Assembly (NCBI RefSeq): GCF_000685235.1
Contig: NZ_ARYH01000001.1
Span: 1,054,001-1,118,000 of the forward strand
Direction: 5' to 3'
Origin: Hyphomonas adhaerens MHS-3
GTDB lineage: Bacteria > Pseudomonadota > Alphaproteobacteria > Caulobacterales > Hyphomonadaceae
Length of the DNA: 64,000 nucleotides
The position numbers and the translations under genes are program-made. Shown here piece by piece: positions 27,001 through 35,499 of this stretch; the stretch's first letter is position 1; each line of letters begins with the position of its first letter. A model generated the notes under the pieces. That model saw only the letters and a program-made list of their open reading frames with translations, was not told the origin of the DNA and searched no databases.

Positions 27001-29355
27001 ACATTTTATGGCGATGGACGAACTTATACTTGGTATCTTGGGTCATTGCCGCCACAACCACTGCAATCTGCGTTTCTTGCATTAACCCACTGGGCACATC
27101 AGTCGATCGACGCCGGGCGAAGCGTCGATGAGGTTATAAAAGATGTCGTCTGCGGACACGAGAGTTGGACCGTCTTAGGTTTGGCAATTTCACTGGCGCT
27201 CGAAAAGGCACATGTTTCAGAAACAGTCCTCTCGCTGCTAAGAAATCCACGCTTGTGGGCTATTGATATAAGTCGCCAAGTTCAGGCGCCTATACAGAAA
27301 TTTACTTTGCCGGGCCTGGACCCTCGGAACCGTATGTCGCCCTTACAGAGGGATGGGCAAAGCTATCTGCAGGAGAGGGCGTTTCACAACCGATCTTTGA
27401 GGGATCTCACGCCACTCTTTGTGCTGAATTCAAATCAGGAATTGAGCTCAGCCGCCCAGCGAGCTATCAGCTCCTTTCCTGATGAGTTGCCCTTCGATTA
27501 TGAAGAGGAAAGAAGTGATCGGTCCCGGGAAGAGTATCTGCGCAATTTGGCAAAGTCTTGGGCCGCAACCGGTGATCCCTCCAACTACATAGCAGAGGAG
27601 GCCGCTGGAAGGGAAGGCGCGGTTGCGATCAGATACCAAGCCTCACAGCCGCTGCCCGATGATTTGCAAGCAACATTAGCTCATAGCGAAGCTGCTCTCC
27701 TTGACCATCAGGCTCTGCATTGGGCGATGAAAGGACTGGAGACAGGAAAAATTGATGCCAATATCGATGCTGACGCGGTGCTAGCTCATATCAGAAGCCG
27801 AGCACCCGATATCTCTTTAGGTGAAGTAGAGGAAGCCGGCATTGGCATTCCGCAGTCTGCGCTGGTTGCTTGCGCAGCGTTGGCCACTCGTCACTTTTCT
27901 GCTCACCATGATTGGGCATGGGATGTGCTCGCGCGTGTCGATAATATGAAGGAGGAGTCCACGGGGTTCTATTCCTCCCCAAACAGATATCATCCGAAGC
28001 AATTTCTGATCGCAGCCTTGTGCTTCGATTTGCAGGCAAAATCAAATCGTCCAGATTCAGCGAGCCGTCTTTTGACGCTCTCGGCAGATGACAATTCTGA
28101 AATATCCAAATCGGCTCTAATTGCGCTAGGTAGTCTGTATCCATACAATCCGGCGTTGGCATGGACAGGAGCATTTATCGCGACATCGCTCTTCTCTCTA
28201 CCGATCGGAGACTATGGTGAGGATGGCAGGCGGGATAGAAGTCAGCAATTCGCATACCGTACGTCGACATTGGCCTCTGCGTTGAAAGCCTTCAACGAAG
28301 ACCTTGCTTTATCTTTGGTGCCGCCTCCACCGGCGTGGGTTTTTGAAATACCTCCTCGTCGCCGCGAATGGGAACCTACGCCAACAGAACCTGAATGGCG
28401 CCGACCAAATATAGAATTTAATCATTCATTGGCTGCGGCAGTTTTACGACATTTTCCCTTTGAGGATTGGCTTCATGATGCGGGAAAGAAAGAACAAGTT
28501 ACGGAGTACCTTTGCCAACTTGTGACGTGGAGCAAAGAACGAGCATTTCCTGAATGGGAAGAAGAGGCAAGTAGACGGAGTGCAACCGAGCTTTACGAGT
28601 GGTACCGTGCGTTGGCGGATCTTTGCGTCCGCGCAACACCAGCATTGACTTCTGATTTTGTGATCGAAAAACTACTATTACCAATCATTGCAAAGCCAGA
28701 CGAAGACGCGTTGAGCTTTGCAGCTGATTTCGTGTCATCTACCGCGTGCCGCCTGGTGATGGATGCAGCGAACGTAGAAAATGATGCGATGAAGATCCTG
28801 TCGGTCTGTCTTGATAGACTGCTACAAGAGAATTGCTTTAAGCGGAGCTCCTATCGCGCAGGGCGGATTGGCGGCCTTGTAATGCCGGGAATGATTCGTG
28901 ATCTCATGTTTGTGGAAGTCAAAGATGCTTCGGGTGCGATGCGTTTCGCGAATGGCGATTGGTCAGAATTGGATTTGGTTTTGCCAATTGTGGACAGACT
29001 TATGAAGGAGGGGGGATGGTCAGAATTTGTAATGGATACCTATCTGACCTTGTGTCAACGAGCGGGGCCGAAATTGCGGATTGCCGATTTTACAAGACAC
29101 GTTTTGCCGCATTTGTGTGATGGCCGTTCTTATCTTCGACCAGGGCAAGGTTCATTAATTCCAGCTCGGATTGCCGGTGTTATCCAAGCTTTGGCCGATG
29201 CAAATTACCCGCTGAACGAGAGCGACGCACAGTCACTACTGTGGATGCTTGATAATCTCGTGGATATGGGTGACCGCCGAGCGGCAGCACTGCAACAGTC
29301 ATCTCACTTTCGTGAAATTCAATTTCAATCACCAGCTCCAGCTTCAACAGATTGA
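24028..29355 (+). CDS. 1775-aa nuclease-STAND NTPase, candidate Avs-like phage-defence protein
   Basis: The N-terminus (GGEGFTYEDVVAAYYL) followed by DDLIVD (Asp57) and LQVKRSV (Gln74, Lys76) has the D...QxK layout of a PD-(D/E)XK nuclease similar to DUF4297/Cap4. A STAND/NACHT-type NTPase follows: Walker A GLPGAGKS (309-316), Walker B VLFIDGIDR (373-381), ATSRDQG as a sensor-like strand, and a helical lid. From about residue 600 to the end it is a long array of helices without clear enzymatic motifs, the likely ligand sensor. This layout is that of Avs-type proteins, which recognise phage proteins, oligomerise and cut DNA. It has its own promoter region and no obvious partner gene. Codon use is AT-rich. 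Confidence 0.8.
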   Translation: MKSRSSELTGGEGFTYEDVVAAYYLTSLLRMDAAPGIDGSVFRVAVQQQAQGEPMDDLIVDTSVDGETRRLSLQVKRSVTISDAESNTDFREIIAGAKDTRAKADFLKGRDRYGFVARTVGDGRFQSLNRIIDWARASDSASHFAARFEPNAEANQTDILVRRQICNLLTPASVEEERAFFSDFVALQLDGFEVNAPRYTEYCNRLSDIVSDRSEGGAALGAILCRLVREGEGKAKVWTRPSLLFDLRSIIKLNTAPAFASDISILHGMSIAACQDITMDIDGVTLDRSDLVVAVNEASGSFRFTNIRGLPGAGKSVILRRIVDLASKEGPVLLLKSDRLEGASWVSHANAIGLRTSDPHELLAQIGAVGTPVLFIDGIDRIPPDRRGVIKDLMQAIECDPALDHWRVIATSRDQGLEAYRNWVPVTFYKSTGIGDVHVEGLNDEESKQLAEAIPSLRPLLFGSEGVKLIARRPFFASVLAKRKGDDELDPPTTETALIDAWWKAGGYNAEPHHVLARQRALLECAVKGASALGKSIRLRYLEGSAQVALPGLLQDDVFQSLEDGVEISFAHDIYFEWAFYKLLIDAGEDWINVLKAAGEPPLLGRIVGLYSQREFERSENWSANFLALNESSLRPQWRRAWMLGPTYSVTFTEKITQFEVLLFGQNFEWLGRFLTWFQAEGTIPNPIVLKLPPTTLDSAALIRAADYLGWPSDVAAWRRVLDWLLAQIDQLPASVLPSVASLFAVWQNMFSDLKNPISQQILNCVQNWLDELQSVRRPDDPTRNRWKDLEQDVYAQFVSSLRNLILRSARAFPEFATGVVENYPANQRNGDEQFIEIAAFSPILVETCPDAIADMVRRALMEELPQQKIDRERRESETHYAHLRAIREKPEGERTEHEKKILSFPRSIESSREYDFDDIGIEKHHRAFFPSTPLDQPFAALLEKAPEKGLKLICDLSNHATEGWRQIHSINSPKYGTPLPLTIYWPWGQQTFYGDGRTYTWYLGSLPPQPLQSAFLALTHWAHQSIDAGRSVDEVIKDVVCGHESWTVLGLAISLALEKAHVSETVLSLLRNPRLWAIDISRQVQAPIQKFTLPGLDPRNRMSPLQRDGQSYLQERAFHNRSLRDLTPLFVLNSNQELSSAAQRAISSFPDELPFDYEEERSDRSREEYLRNLAKSWAATGDPSNYIAEEAAGREGAVAIRYQASQPLPDDLQATLAHSEAALLDHQALHWAMKGLETGKIDANIDADAVLAHIRSRAPDISLGEVEEAGIGIPQSALVACAALATRHFSAHHDWAWDVLARVDNMKEESTGFYSSPNRYHPKQFLIAALCFDLQAKSNRPDSASRLLTLSADDNSEISKSALIALGSLYPYNPALAWTGAFIATSLFSLPIGDYGEDGRRDRSQQFAYRTSTLASALKAFNEDLALSLVPPPPAWVFEIPPRRREWEPTPTEPEWRRPNIEFNHSLAAAVLRHFPFEDWLHDAGKKEQVTEYLCQLVTWSKERAFPEWEEEASRRSATELYEWYRALADLCVRATPALTSDFVIEKLLLPIIAKPDEDALSFAADFVSSTACRLVMDAANVENDAMKILSVCLDRLLQENCFKRSSYRAGRIGGLVMPGMIRDLMFVEVKDASGAMRFANGDWSELDLVLPIVDRLMKEGGWSEFVMDTYLTLCQRAGPKLRIADFTRHVLPHLCDGRSYLRPGQGSLIPARIAGVIQALADANYPLNESDAQSLLWMLDNLVDMGDRRAAALQQSSHFREIQFQSPAPASTD

Positions 29356-29503
29356 AGAATGTAGAATTGAAACAAATATAGCGTCAGATTTGCAGGATTG
29401 CCGGTGAGGCATCATGGGCAATCATCGAGGATGATATCCGTTCGTTAGAAATTCCAGAATGGACGGCCTCTATCCGATAAGAAAATTGGACAGCAAATCT
29501 TAA

Positions 29504-29806
29504 TCACATTAGGCGGTCCGAAAATGCGCTTCTCACGAGGTTGGCAGCTCTTTGTTCGGACGACTTTCGATCCAGTCCTCCATCGTATTCCATGATCGCC
29601 GCGCGCTCCTCCCAATCCATCCAGATTTCAATGTGGCTGTCATGTTGCTTCGCCTCGCATTCTGGCGCTTTCGTTGCCAAACGGTGCGTGCCAAGCGTGC
29701 CAGCCGTGCCAACCTCCGGACAGTTTGATTGACGCGACACGCCTGGCACACTTGGCACGCACTGTGCGTCGGAAAAGTGTTTGGCTACGACTTCCCGCCA
29801 ACTCAT
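29504..29806 (-). CDS. Small accessory protein of the replication module
   Basis: The 100-aa protein starts in an ATGA overlap with the end of the DUF3987 gene. The N-terminal half is low in structure with repeated Val-Pro/Gly-Thr phrases. The C-terminal half holds DWEERAAIMEYDGGLDR, a motif I know from short genes that follow DUF3987 or primase genes in integrative elements. It is therefore probably the last gene of the replication operon. The biochemical role is unknown. Downstream it converges on the 1775-aa gene across about 150 bases with no obvious terminator. Confidence 0.65.
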   Translation of the reverse strand: MSWREVVAKHFSDAQCVPSVPGVSRQSNCPEVGTAGTLGTHRLATKAPECEAKQHDSHIEIWMDWEERAAIMEYDGGLDRKSSEQRAANLVRSAFSDRLM

Positions 29807-31275
29807 GACACCAAATCTGTATGCAGGATGGGATTCACTTCGTAATCCTTCGCTCCGCCCGCCCTTGAAACTCGCCTAATCCAGCCAGCTTTTTCGCCTA
29901 TGCTGGCAGCTTCATCGAAGCGTTTCGTCGCACCACCACCCCGAGAGCCAGGAATACCCCATTCACGGCGCGCTGCTCGGAGATTGAAGCGTGTTAGCTT
30001 GGCTTTTCGACAATACTGGAGGATAGATGTTACGATTACCTCTTCCGAGGAAAGGTCGGCGCCATGGTAAGTGCGTACGATTTGCGGCACCAGATAGTCT
30101 TCTACCAGCATCACAGCCGCCGCCATATGGCGTTCACTTATTTCACCTGATGGTTCGTCCTCAGATGTTCCAAATGACCAATCCAATAAGTGGAGTATTC
30201 CTGCCAAGCGCACGGTCTGTCCAGGCAACTTTCCGAAGGCGCTTCCAATCTTTCCCAATGTTCCAACCCGCCCGGCATAAGCATCACCATACCAATCCTC
30301 AAAGCATTTGAATGCATCCGGAGAGAATTGTAGGACATGCTCTTCATACGGCGCCTTGATGACCCTAAGGCGTTCAAGAGCCTTCTCCATATCTGAGTGT
30401 GAACATCCGGCTGATATTCGCGACGGTCGGACAAAAGCCGGCCAAAAGACCAGAACTCGAGCCATGAAGCCGTCATCGTCCCCGGACTCGATCAGCAGGC
30501 TTTGCAATCTGTCTGGCTGTATTCCTCCAGAGATACTGAAGCTATGGTTCTCGATGAAATATGCGCCATATTTGACCCTCTGGAGCGAGTATGCCCCGCG
30601 TTGCCAGGCTTCGAGATAGAATGGCCGGTCGACGCCAGAGCTGTATCGCTCCAGCGAACTGATAAGGCCGGCGAGCTCGTCCCGATCGACGAGAAGGCCG
30701 CGATGAGCATGGGGTTCGATACGGGCGAGCGCTTCGACCGTTGAATCGCCTACCATGCAGCGGGGCGGGGTGGCTTTGAGTTCATCCAGCTTCTCCATCT
30801 CGCGCTTGATGGCTTCCTGCTTTTCCTTTCCGGAGAGGTTAGGAATGCCGTAAGCTTGCAGTTCGGCGATCATTTCATCGACCTTCTTTTCGTGCTCTTC
30901 GATCATTTTCTGCTGGATGGCGTAGAGCCGTTTCCGGATAGGTTGGCTGGCTGGCGTCTTTCCTGAACTGGGAGGGCCCACCACTGCCAACCAGAGGATA
31001 AGCGGTTCATGCCAACTCCTGTGCACACGAACCTCGAACGTTCGTCCGGTCAGGGCTGACGTAGCTGCGAGCAACATAGCGGCAACATAATCCACAGGGG
31101 CATTTGCACCCTCAGCCGCGCGCTTGATGTAATCTCCCGCCGAGCCGAAGCATTCGATAGGCAATCGCGGAGCGCTTGGCAGAGCATCGCCCAGCAGGGA
31201 TTTGTCAGGAGCCTCCCAGTTGGCCCCCATGCCTGCATCACGGGCCTGGTCGAGATCTGGCTTGATGTCTGTCAT
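29803..31275 (-). CDS. DUF3987 family protein, replicative-helicase-like
   Basis: The 490-aa protein carries a P-loop (VVGPPSSGKT, Gly100-Thr107), the DRDELAGLISSLERY segment and FSISGGIQPDRL, all typical of the DUF3987 family found beside primases in plasmids, phages and satellites. It probably unwinds DNA or loads the replication complex. A helical, Lys/Glu-rich insert (about 120-160) and a C-terminal winged-helix-like part are also seen. The start overlaps the prim-pol stop and the stop overlaps the accessory gene start, both as ATGA, so the three genes are translationally coupled. Confidence 0.85.
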   Translation of the reverse strand: MTDIKPDLDQARDAGMGANWEAPDKSLLGDALPSAPRLPIECFGSAGDYIKRAAEGANAPVDYVAAMLLAATSALTGRTFEVRVHRSWHEPLILWLAVVGPPSSGKTPASQPIRKRLYAIQQKMIEEHEKKVDEMIAELQAYGIPNLSGKEKQEAIKREMEKLDELKATPPRCMVGDSTVEALARIEPHAHRGLLVDRDELAGLISSLERYSSGVDRPFYLEAWQRGAYSLQRVKYGAYFIENHSFSISGGIQPDRLQSLLIESGDDDGFMARVLVFWPAFVRPSRISAGCSHSDMEKALERLRVIKAPYEEHVLQFSPDAFKCFEDWYGDAYAGRVGTLGKIGSAFGKLPGQTVRLAGILHLLDWSFGTSEDEPSGEISERHMAAAVMLVEDYLVPQIVRTYHGADLSSEEVIVTSILQYCRKAKLTRFNLRAARREWGIPGSRGGGATKRFDEAASIGEKAGWIRRVSRAGGAKDYEVNPILHTDLVS

Positions 31276-32219
31276 TGCTCTGCTCCCACAAAAGTCCGTG
31301 GGCGTTCCTGACCGCGTTGTATTCCGCTTTTAATCGTAGCCAGGATTGCACGTTGCCCGTCTTCCCGGATCAGCCCACAGGCATCAGCGGCCATGAGTAA
31401 CGATTGCAGAACGTGGTTCAAAGGTAGCAGACCAGCTCCGATGAAAGACCCCAGCGCAGCAGAGGAACGGAACAACTGGGCGTTCCGGTCGCCGCGCGCG
31501 CACAGCCTCACAGCAGAAATTTCCGCTGAATAAGCGGCCTCAACATACGCGCTCAGGTTGGCACTACACTTAGGAAGCGGGCGAGGATGATAGACCTCTG
31601 CGGGCGGACACAGATCTTTTACCAGTGAGGCCGGCGCCATCGAAAGAGAGGGCATTGGCGAGGCCCAATTATAGGTTGATCCGTATTCCTTCGCGCTCGG
31701 AGGAGCAACGACAAATCCCCCTTCTGTACGGACGTCCACGCCTTCAATTGGGAAGCAATTGTGAGCGCTCGTCCAGTTCCTGGCTTTGGCCTCACGAGGA
31801 AGAGACAACCAGATATGATAGCCACCACTTGGTGTGCGAGCTACAGGCGTCTTACCCGACAAGCTGTAACGACGCCAGAGGCTCCAGATCGTTTCTGTCG
31901 CGTCCCAGCCTTTGGAGGGCCGGTGATCGATGTCGAGCACAACCACATCGGCCGGCAGAGCTATGCCGATCATGATTGGCCCGCACCGAGCAGACAGGCT
32001 TTGGAAAAGTACTGCCGCTTCGTCTGCGCTCTTCGGCAACCCGTCCGTATGTCTTCGCCATTGTATCAGGGGGCGTTTGTTTTTAGCCCTAACCGGAAAA
32101 GGCGCCCAGCCGTTCCGGAACCATTCCACTGCTGCTTCCGGGATGGAAATTTCTGGCGTGATCAGAGGTACACAGCGAGTTTGAATTTGCTTGGATGTCG
32201 GGTAGTCTAAATGGGTCAT
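31272..32219 (-). CDS. Bifunctional DNA primase/polymerase (prim-pol) domain protein
   Basis: I chose the ATG at 32219 because AAGGAAA lies seven bases upstream; the product is 315 residues. The prim-pol core is clear: the GWAPFPV strand, catalytic VVLDIDH (Asp96 and Asp98), TPSGGYHIWL with the active-site His, and VDVRTEGGFVVAPPS. Such proteins prime and extend DNA for plasmids, phages and satellites. A helical C-terminal part (about 220-315) probably contacts the partner helicase encoded next. A ribosome site of its own and the overlap with DUF3987 make it the first gene of the replication operon. Confidence 0.9.
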   Translation of the reverse strand: MTHLDYPTSKQIQTRCVPLITPEISIPEAAVEWFRNGWAPFPVRAKNKRPLIQWRRHTDGLPKSADEAAVLFQSLSARCGPIMIGIALPADVVVLDIDHRPSKGWDATETIWSLWRRYSLSGKTPVARTPSGGYHIWLSLPREAKARNWTSAHNCFPIEGVDVRTEGGFVVAPPSAKEYGSTYNWASPMPSLSMAPASLVKDLCPPAEVYHPRPLPKCSANLSAYVEAAYSAEISAVRLCARGDRNAQLFRSSAALGSFIGAGLLPLNHVLQSLLMAADACGLIREDGQRAILATIKSGIQRGQERPRTFVGAEQ

Positions 32220-32271
32220 GCTGATTTTCCTTTTTGGAATCAGTGGAAAGCGCCCGGCCAAGGTTGCAGAC

Positions 32272-32307
32272 AAAAAAGCCCGCTCCGTTGCGACCGGAGC
32301 GGGCTTT
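32272..32307 (-). terminator. Rho-independent terminator after the AlpA-like gene
   Basis: A perfect 13-bp stem (32275-32287 with 32295-32307) around a 7-base loop ends in six T on the reverse strand. It sits right after the AlpA-like stop codon and separates that gene from the prim-pol operon. Confidence 0.9.
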
Positions 32308-32308
32308 C

Positions 32309-32515
32309 CTATTGGGATTGTTGTGATGCGTTCCGCCCGTCAGGCAGATTTTCGAGCCAGGCTTTCAGGTCTGCGGCAAGAATTAGCGTCCTTGAGCCCA
32401 TTTTCTTGGTGCGAAGGGCACCTTTAGCGATAGCGGCGTATATACTGCTCTTTCCGAGGCCGGACGCATTGCAGGCTTCGGGGATGGTGTATGCAACCGG
32501 AACAAACTTGGTCAT
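32309..32515 (-). CDS. AlpA/excisionase-like helix-turn-helix regulator
   Basis: The ATG at 32515 is preceded by GGAG at six bases, giving 68 residues; an ATG four codons earlier lacks this. The protein is a single winged-helix/MerR-type HTH: YTIPEACNASGLGKSSIYAAI for recognition and TKKMGSRTLILAADLKAWL for the wing and final helix. AlpA-like proteins next to integrases of P4-type elements activate integrase expression or act as excision directionality factors. It lies between the replication operon and the integrase with a strong terminator of its own. Confidence 0.88.
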   Translation of the reverse strand: MTKFVPVAYTIPEACNASGLGKSSIYAAIAKGALRTKKMGSRTLILAADLKAWLENLPDGRNASQQSQ

Positions 32516-32587
32516 TGGCTTCTCCATTCACGTCCTCGCGGAAGTTCGAGGACATGCCTGGAGAGTGAGGATTATCTTGGGGGGAAC

Positions 32588-33463
32588 CTATACGCCTCGT
32601 TTCCCCCAAAGTTCTTGCTCGCTAAACCATTCTTCAACAGCGGCTTTCAGCACCTTCGGTATGAACCTTATGAGCAAGTCGTTTTTGCGGGAAAGCGCCC
32701 ATGCTAGAAATGATGGGGCCACTTTGTTCTGAGTTGACGATGAATCGATTTCTTTTCGCCAAGAAGGGACTACGTCGTCTCCGAACCATGACAATAAAAT
32801 GTCTTCATACGATCGATAAGTTTCTGCCTCTCTGTCTTCGTCTCCAACGATCTCATACCAGTCTTTTCTGAGTGTATCAGGAGCGACATACTCGCCGTAT
32901 TTGGCTAGAAGGTTGGAAACGTTCTCAGAGGCCTTTCTTCGGCTAAGTCCTGAACCTTGCAGCAATCGAACGGAGCCGATTGCACATCTTTGAAGGTCTC
33001 GAAAAGATACGGATACAGACTTGTGTTGGGAATGCGATGGGTGGATTCCGAGTTCGGGTGATGCGCCTACCATTGCGGCCTGAGCGATACGCGATCGAGC
33101 GTGTGAAATCATGCTTTGGATTTGCTTGTAACCTTCATAGATCTCGTTGCGTTGATGAATTAGGAATTCCCCCCAGAACAGCCGCATTTGAACTATCGAG
33201 AGCACACCTTCAATTTCACGAAAGCGTTGCCGCCTCGTATCCGCGTGATTTGAGGTTCCGAGTTGGAGGCCTAAATCAGACAATTCCCTGATTAAAATAC
33301 GGGCCCAGGCGGCGATATGTTCATCGGGGATGTCGTCTAAACTGTTCCAACTCTCTGGCACGTCGGAGAATAGACCGTTCGTATCGTCGATGTGCATCTC
33401 AAGGGATTCGAACTTTTCAGCTGCTTCAGCAATCCATTGGTCGAGTTTGATCACCTCAACCAT
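32588..33463 (-). CDS. Unknown 291-aa protein between integrase and AlpA-like gene
   Basis: The protein is acidic and almost all helical, with no signal peptide, membrane segment, P-loop or zinc motif. Recurring features are Trp/Arg/Glu-rich helices (HIAAWARILIRELSDLG, MISHARSRIAQAAMVG) and a middle HTH-like part around LSRRKASENVSNLLAKYGEY. Its start overlaps the end of the integrase gene by eight bases, so it is expressed with the integrase. Position suggests a role in integration, copy control or defence, but no family is recognised. Confidence 0.65.
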   Translation of the reverse strand: MVEVIKLDQWIAEAAEKFESLEMHIDDTNGLFSDVPESWNSLDDIPDEHIAAWARILIRELSDLGLQLGTSNHADTRRQRFREIEGVLSIVQMRLFWGEFLIHQRNEIYEGYKQIQSMISHARSRIAQAAMVGASPELGIHPSHSQHKSVSVSFRDLQRCAIGSVRLLQGSGLSRRKASENVSNLLAKYGEYVAPDTLRKDWYEIVGDEDREAETYRSYEDILLSWFGDDVVPSWRKEIDSSSTQNKVAPSFLAWALSRKNDLLIRFIPKVLKAAVEEWFSEQELWGKRGV

Positions 33464-34676
33464 GCAGAGACACTACTTTTTCTTCCGTCTCGCCACGACA
33501 GAAGGTCGCCCAGGCGTTCATGAGATCCCGACGCTTATCTAGCGCATCACCACGACGATAGGCCCGTTCAGTCTGGTCTCCGACGGCATGAGCCAATGCC
33601 ATTTCAGCCACATCGCGATGGAAAGAAGTCTTTTCACCTGCCCAGTCTCTGAAGGAGCTACGGAATCCATGGATAGTGAATGCGTCGGCTTGCATGCGTG
33701 TCATTAGATTGCGGACCGCCGTCTCAGATATGTGTTTATCGCCGCCAAAGGATGGAAAAACAAAATCACTGCACCTCACTTCGAGTAGCTGTTCAATAAG
33801 AGCCATCGCCGGATCGGAAAGCGGAATGCGGTGTTCTTTTCCTGCCTTCATTCGTTCGGGTGGCAGCGTCCATAAGCGGGCATCTAAATCGAACTCCGAC
33901 CACCGAGCTCCACGGCCTTCAGATGACCGAGTTGCGGTGAGAATTAGAAGTTCCAGAACTTTTGCGCTCAATGCGTCACGTGTTCGAAGGCGCAACATAA
34001 ATTCCGGAACTTTTAGAAATGGCATCGCTGCAAGATGCTCTACCTGCTTTTTCTGGTCTGGTAGCAGCGCCTTTAGATGTCCTCGCCAGCGCGCGGGGTT
34101 TTCGCCATCTCGAAGACCTTTTGCCTTTGCCGCATCAAGCACTTTCTCCATTCGTCCCCTGACGCGCCTCGCTGTTTCACGCTTCTCGTTCCAGATGGGC
34201 TTTAAAGCCTGAAGTACGTGCGCTGTTTCAACGGCGTTGACCTGAAGCTCCCATAAAGGCTTCGCGTATGCCGATAGGGATTGGCGCCATTGATAACGAT
34301 GTTTTTCATTTCGGAAATCATCGAGGTTCGCGTCCAACCATTCTTCGGCGAATGTTCCGAATGTCGGAATATCTGCTTGTTTCGATCGGGCCGCTAGAAC
34401 ATCGCGCGGATTTTGAGGGGGACGACTAGCCAGCATGAACCGAGCTTCCTCCGCTCTCCTGCGCGCTTCCGCAAGCGACACGGTCGGGTAAGACCCCAAT
34501 CCAATCTCAGGTCTTTTTCCTTGCCAGCGATATATGAAGAGCCAGGACTTCGAGCCCTTCTCGGTGACCTGTAAATGTAAGCCACCGCCATCATTTATCA
34601 GAGCTTTGCCCTTGGCGTCTTTAACTTGCTTTGCGGAAAGCCGATTGAGAGTCACTGCCATAATATACCCCGCCAT
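33456..34676 (-). CDS. Tyrosine recombinase, P4-type integrase
   Basis: The N-terminal DUF4102-type arm-binding domain (LINDGGGLHLQVTEKGSKSW, IGLGSYPTVSLAEAR) is followed by a core-binding domain and the catalytic domain with Arg in SSEGRGARW, HGFRS, LAHAVG and the nucleophile Tyr in ERAYRRG. These are the R-H-R-H-Y residues of an active enzyme. It cuts within the tRNA-Ala end repeat to insert and remove the element. Start is 34676, or 34661 five codons later; both have GGCGGGGTA in front because a tandem repeat spans the start. It ends in an overlap with the unknown 291-aa gene. Confidence 0.93.
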   Translation of the reverse strand: MAGYIMAVTLNRLSAKQVKDAKGKALINDGGGLHLQVTEKGSKSWLFIYRWQGKRPEIGLGSYPTVSLAEARRRAEEARFMLASRPPQNPRDVLAARSKQADIPTFGTFAEEWLDANLDDFRNEKHRYQWRQSLSAYAKPLWELQVNAVETAHVLQALKPIWNEKRETARRVRGRMEKVLDAAKAKGLRDGENPARWRGHLKALLPDQKKQVEHLAAMPFLKVPEFMLRLRTRDALSAKVLELLILTATRSSEGRGARWSEFDLDARLWTLPPERMKAGKEHRIPLSDPAMALIEQLLEVRCSDFVFPSFGGDKHISETAVRNLMTRMQADAFTIHGFRSSFRDWAGEKTSFHRDVAEMALAHAVGDQTERAYRRGDALDKRRDLMNAWATFCRGETEEKVVSLHG

Positions 34677-34687
34677 TTACCCCGCCA
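34666..34687. repeat. Right copy of the end repeat, over the integrase start
   Basis: Two TACCCCGCCA units lie two bases apart (34666-34675 and 34678-34687). They cover the integrase ribosome binding site and start codons. The same 20-bp block, with one change, is at the left end. If integrase binds here, it would also repress its own translation or transcription. Confidence 0.6.
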
Positions 34688-34806
34688 GATTATGCGGATT
34701 GGAGCGGATTGTCATGGAAATTCACGGACACGAACTGCTTTAATACGTTATGTATTAAGGGGAATATTGGATGGTAGCGGACGAGTGCGGAGAACGGTGT
34801 GGAGGA

Positions 34807-34823
34807 CCTTGGCTCCACCATTT
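34807..34823. repeat. Right attachment site of the integrated element
   Basis: This is an exact copy of the 17-bp core at 13834-13850, 130 bases upstream of the integrase start and immediately before host DNA with the LysE-type gene. It is the remnant of the original tRNA-Ala 3' end displaced by integration. Confidence 0.9.
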
Positions 34824-34848
34824 TCCTTCCGGACACTTCAGGCGAATG

Positions 34849-35499
34849 CTACGCGGTTTTCAGCGTCAGCAGCTTGAGTCCGGCTGCGCCGAACAGGGCG
34901 CCCACCACCACGTCAAATGGCCGCCGCATGCGCCGGTAGATGCCTGCGGCAGACCGTGTCGAGAACAGAAACGCATAGCCGACAAACACCAGAAGACCGG
35001 TGAAGGCGCACAGCGTGACGGCCGAAAACAGGAAGGCTGGCGGGGCCGAAGCCGCCGCGCCGACGGAAAGTGTTGCCATCCAGACGAGCGGCGCTTTCGG
35101 GTTTGTCAGGTGCAGCAGCAGGCCGCGCAGGAAATGCGTCCGGAAGGATGTGCGGGCAGGGGTGTTTTCCGCAGGGATTACAACGCCCTTGCGGCTGGCC
35201 GAGCGCAAGGCCCGGAACGCCAGGAACAGCAGATAGAGCCCGCCGGCAAATTTCATCGCCGTGAAGAACAGGACCGAGGCCTTCAGCGCCGCGACCAGTC
35301 CGAAGGCGGCAAGACATCCCCAGAAGGCCGATCCGGCGACGATGCCGAGCGCCAGCAGGGCGGCGGGGGCACGGCCTTCGCGCGCGGCCACATTCACGAT
35401 CATCAGGGTGGCCGGTCCGGGGCTGGCCGCGCCGACCACAAAGACCGACAGGATCAGTAACAGATTCGGCAGGTGCAGGCTGATGGCTTCGTGTGGCAC
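34849..35499 (-). CDS. LysE family amino-acid exporter
   Basis: With the GTG at 35499, preceded by AAAGGA, the protein is 216 residues with about six hydrophobic helices, the usual LysE/RhtB length. The family signature SPGPATLMIVNVAAREGR is near the N-terminus and LHLTNPKAPLVWM in the middle. These inner-membrane carriers export lysine, threonine, homoserine or related compounds. Its end lies 26 bases from the attachment core, so the integrated element sits just downstream of this gene and leaves it intact. Confidence 0.88.
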   Translation of the reverse strand: MPHEAISLHLPNLLLILSVFVVGAASPGPATLMIVNVAAREGRAPAALLALGIVAGSAFWGCLAAFGLVAALKASVLFFTAMKFAGGLYLLFLAFRALRSASRKGVVIPAENTPARTSFRTHFLRGLLLHLTNPKAPLVWMATLSVGAAASAPPAFLFSAVTLCAFTGLLVFVGYAFLFSTRSAAGIYRRMRRPFDVVVGALFGAAGLKLLTLKTA

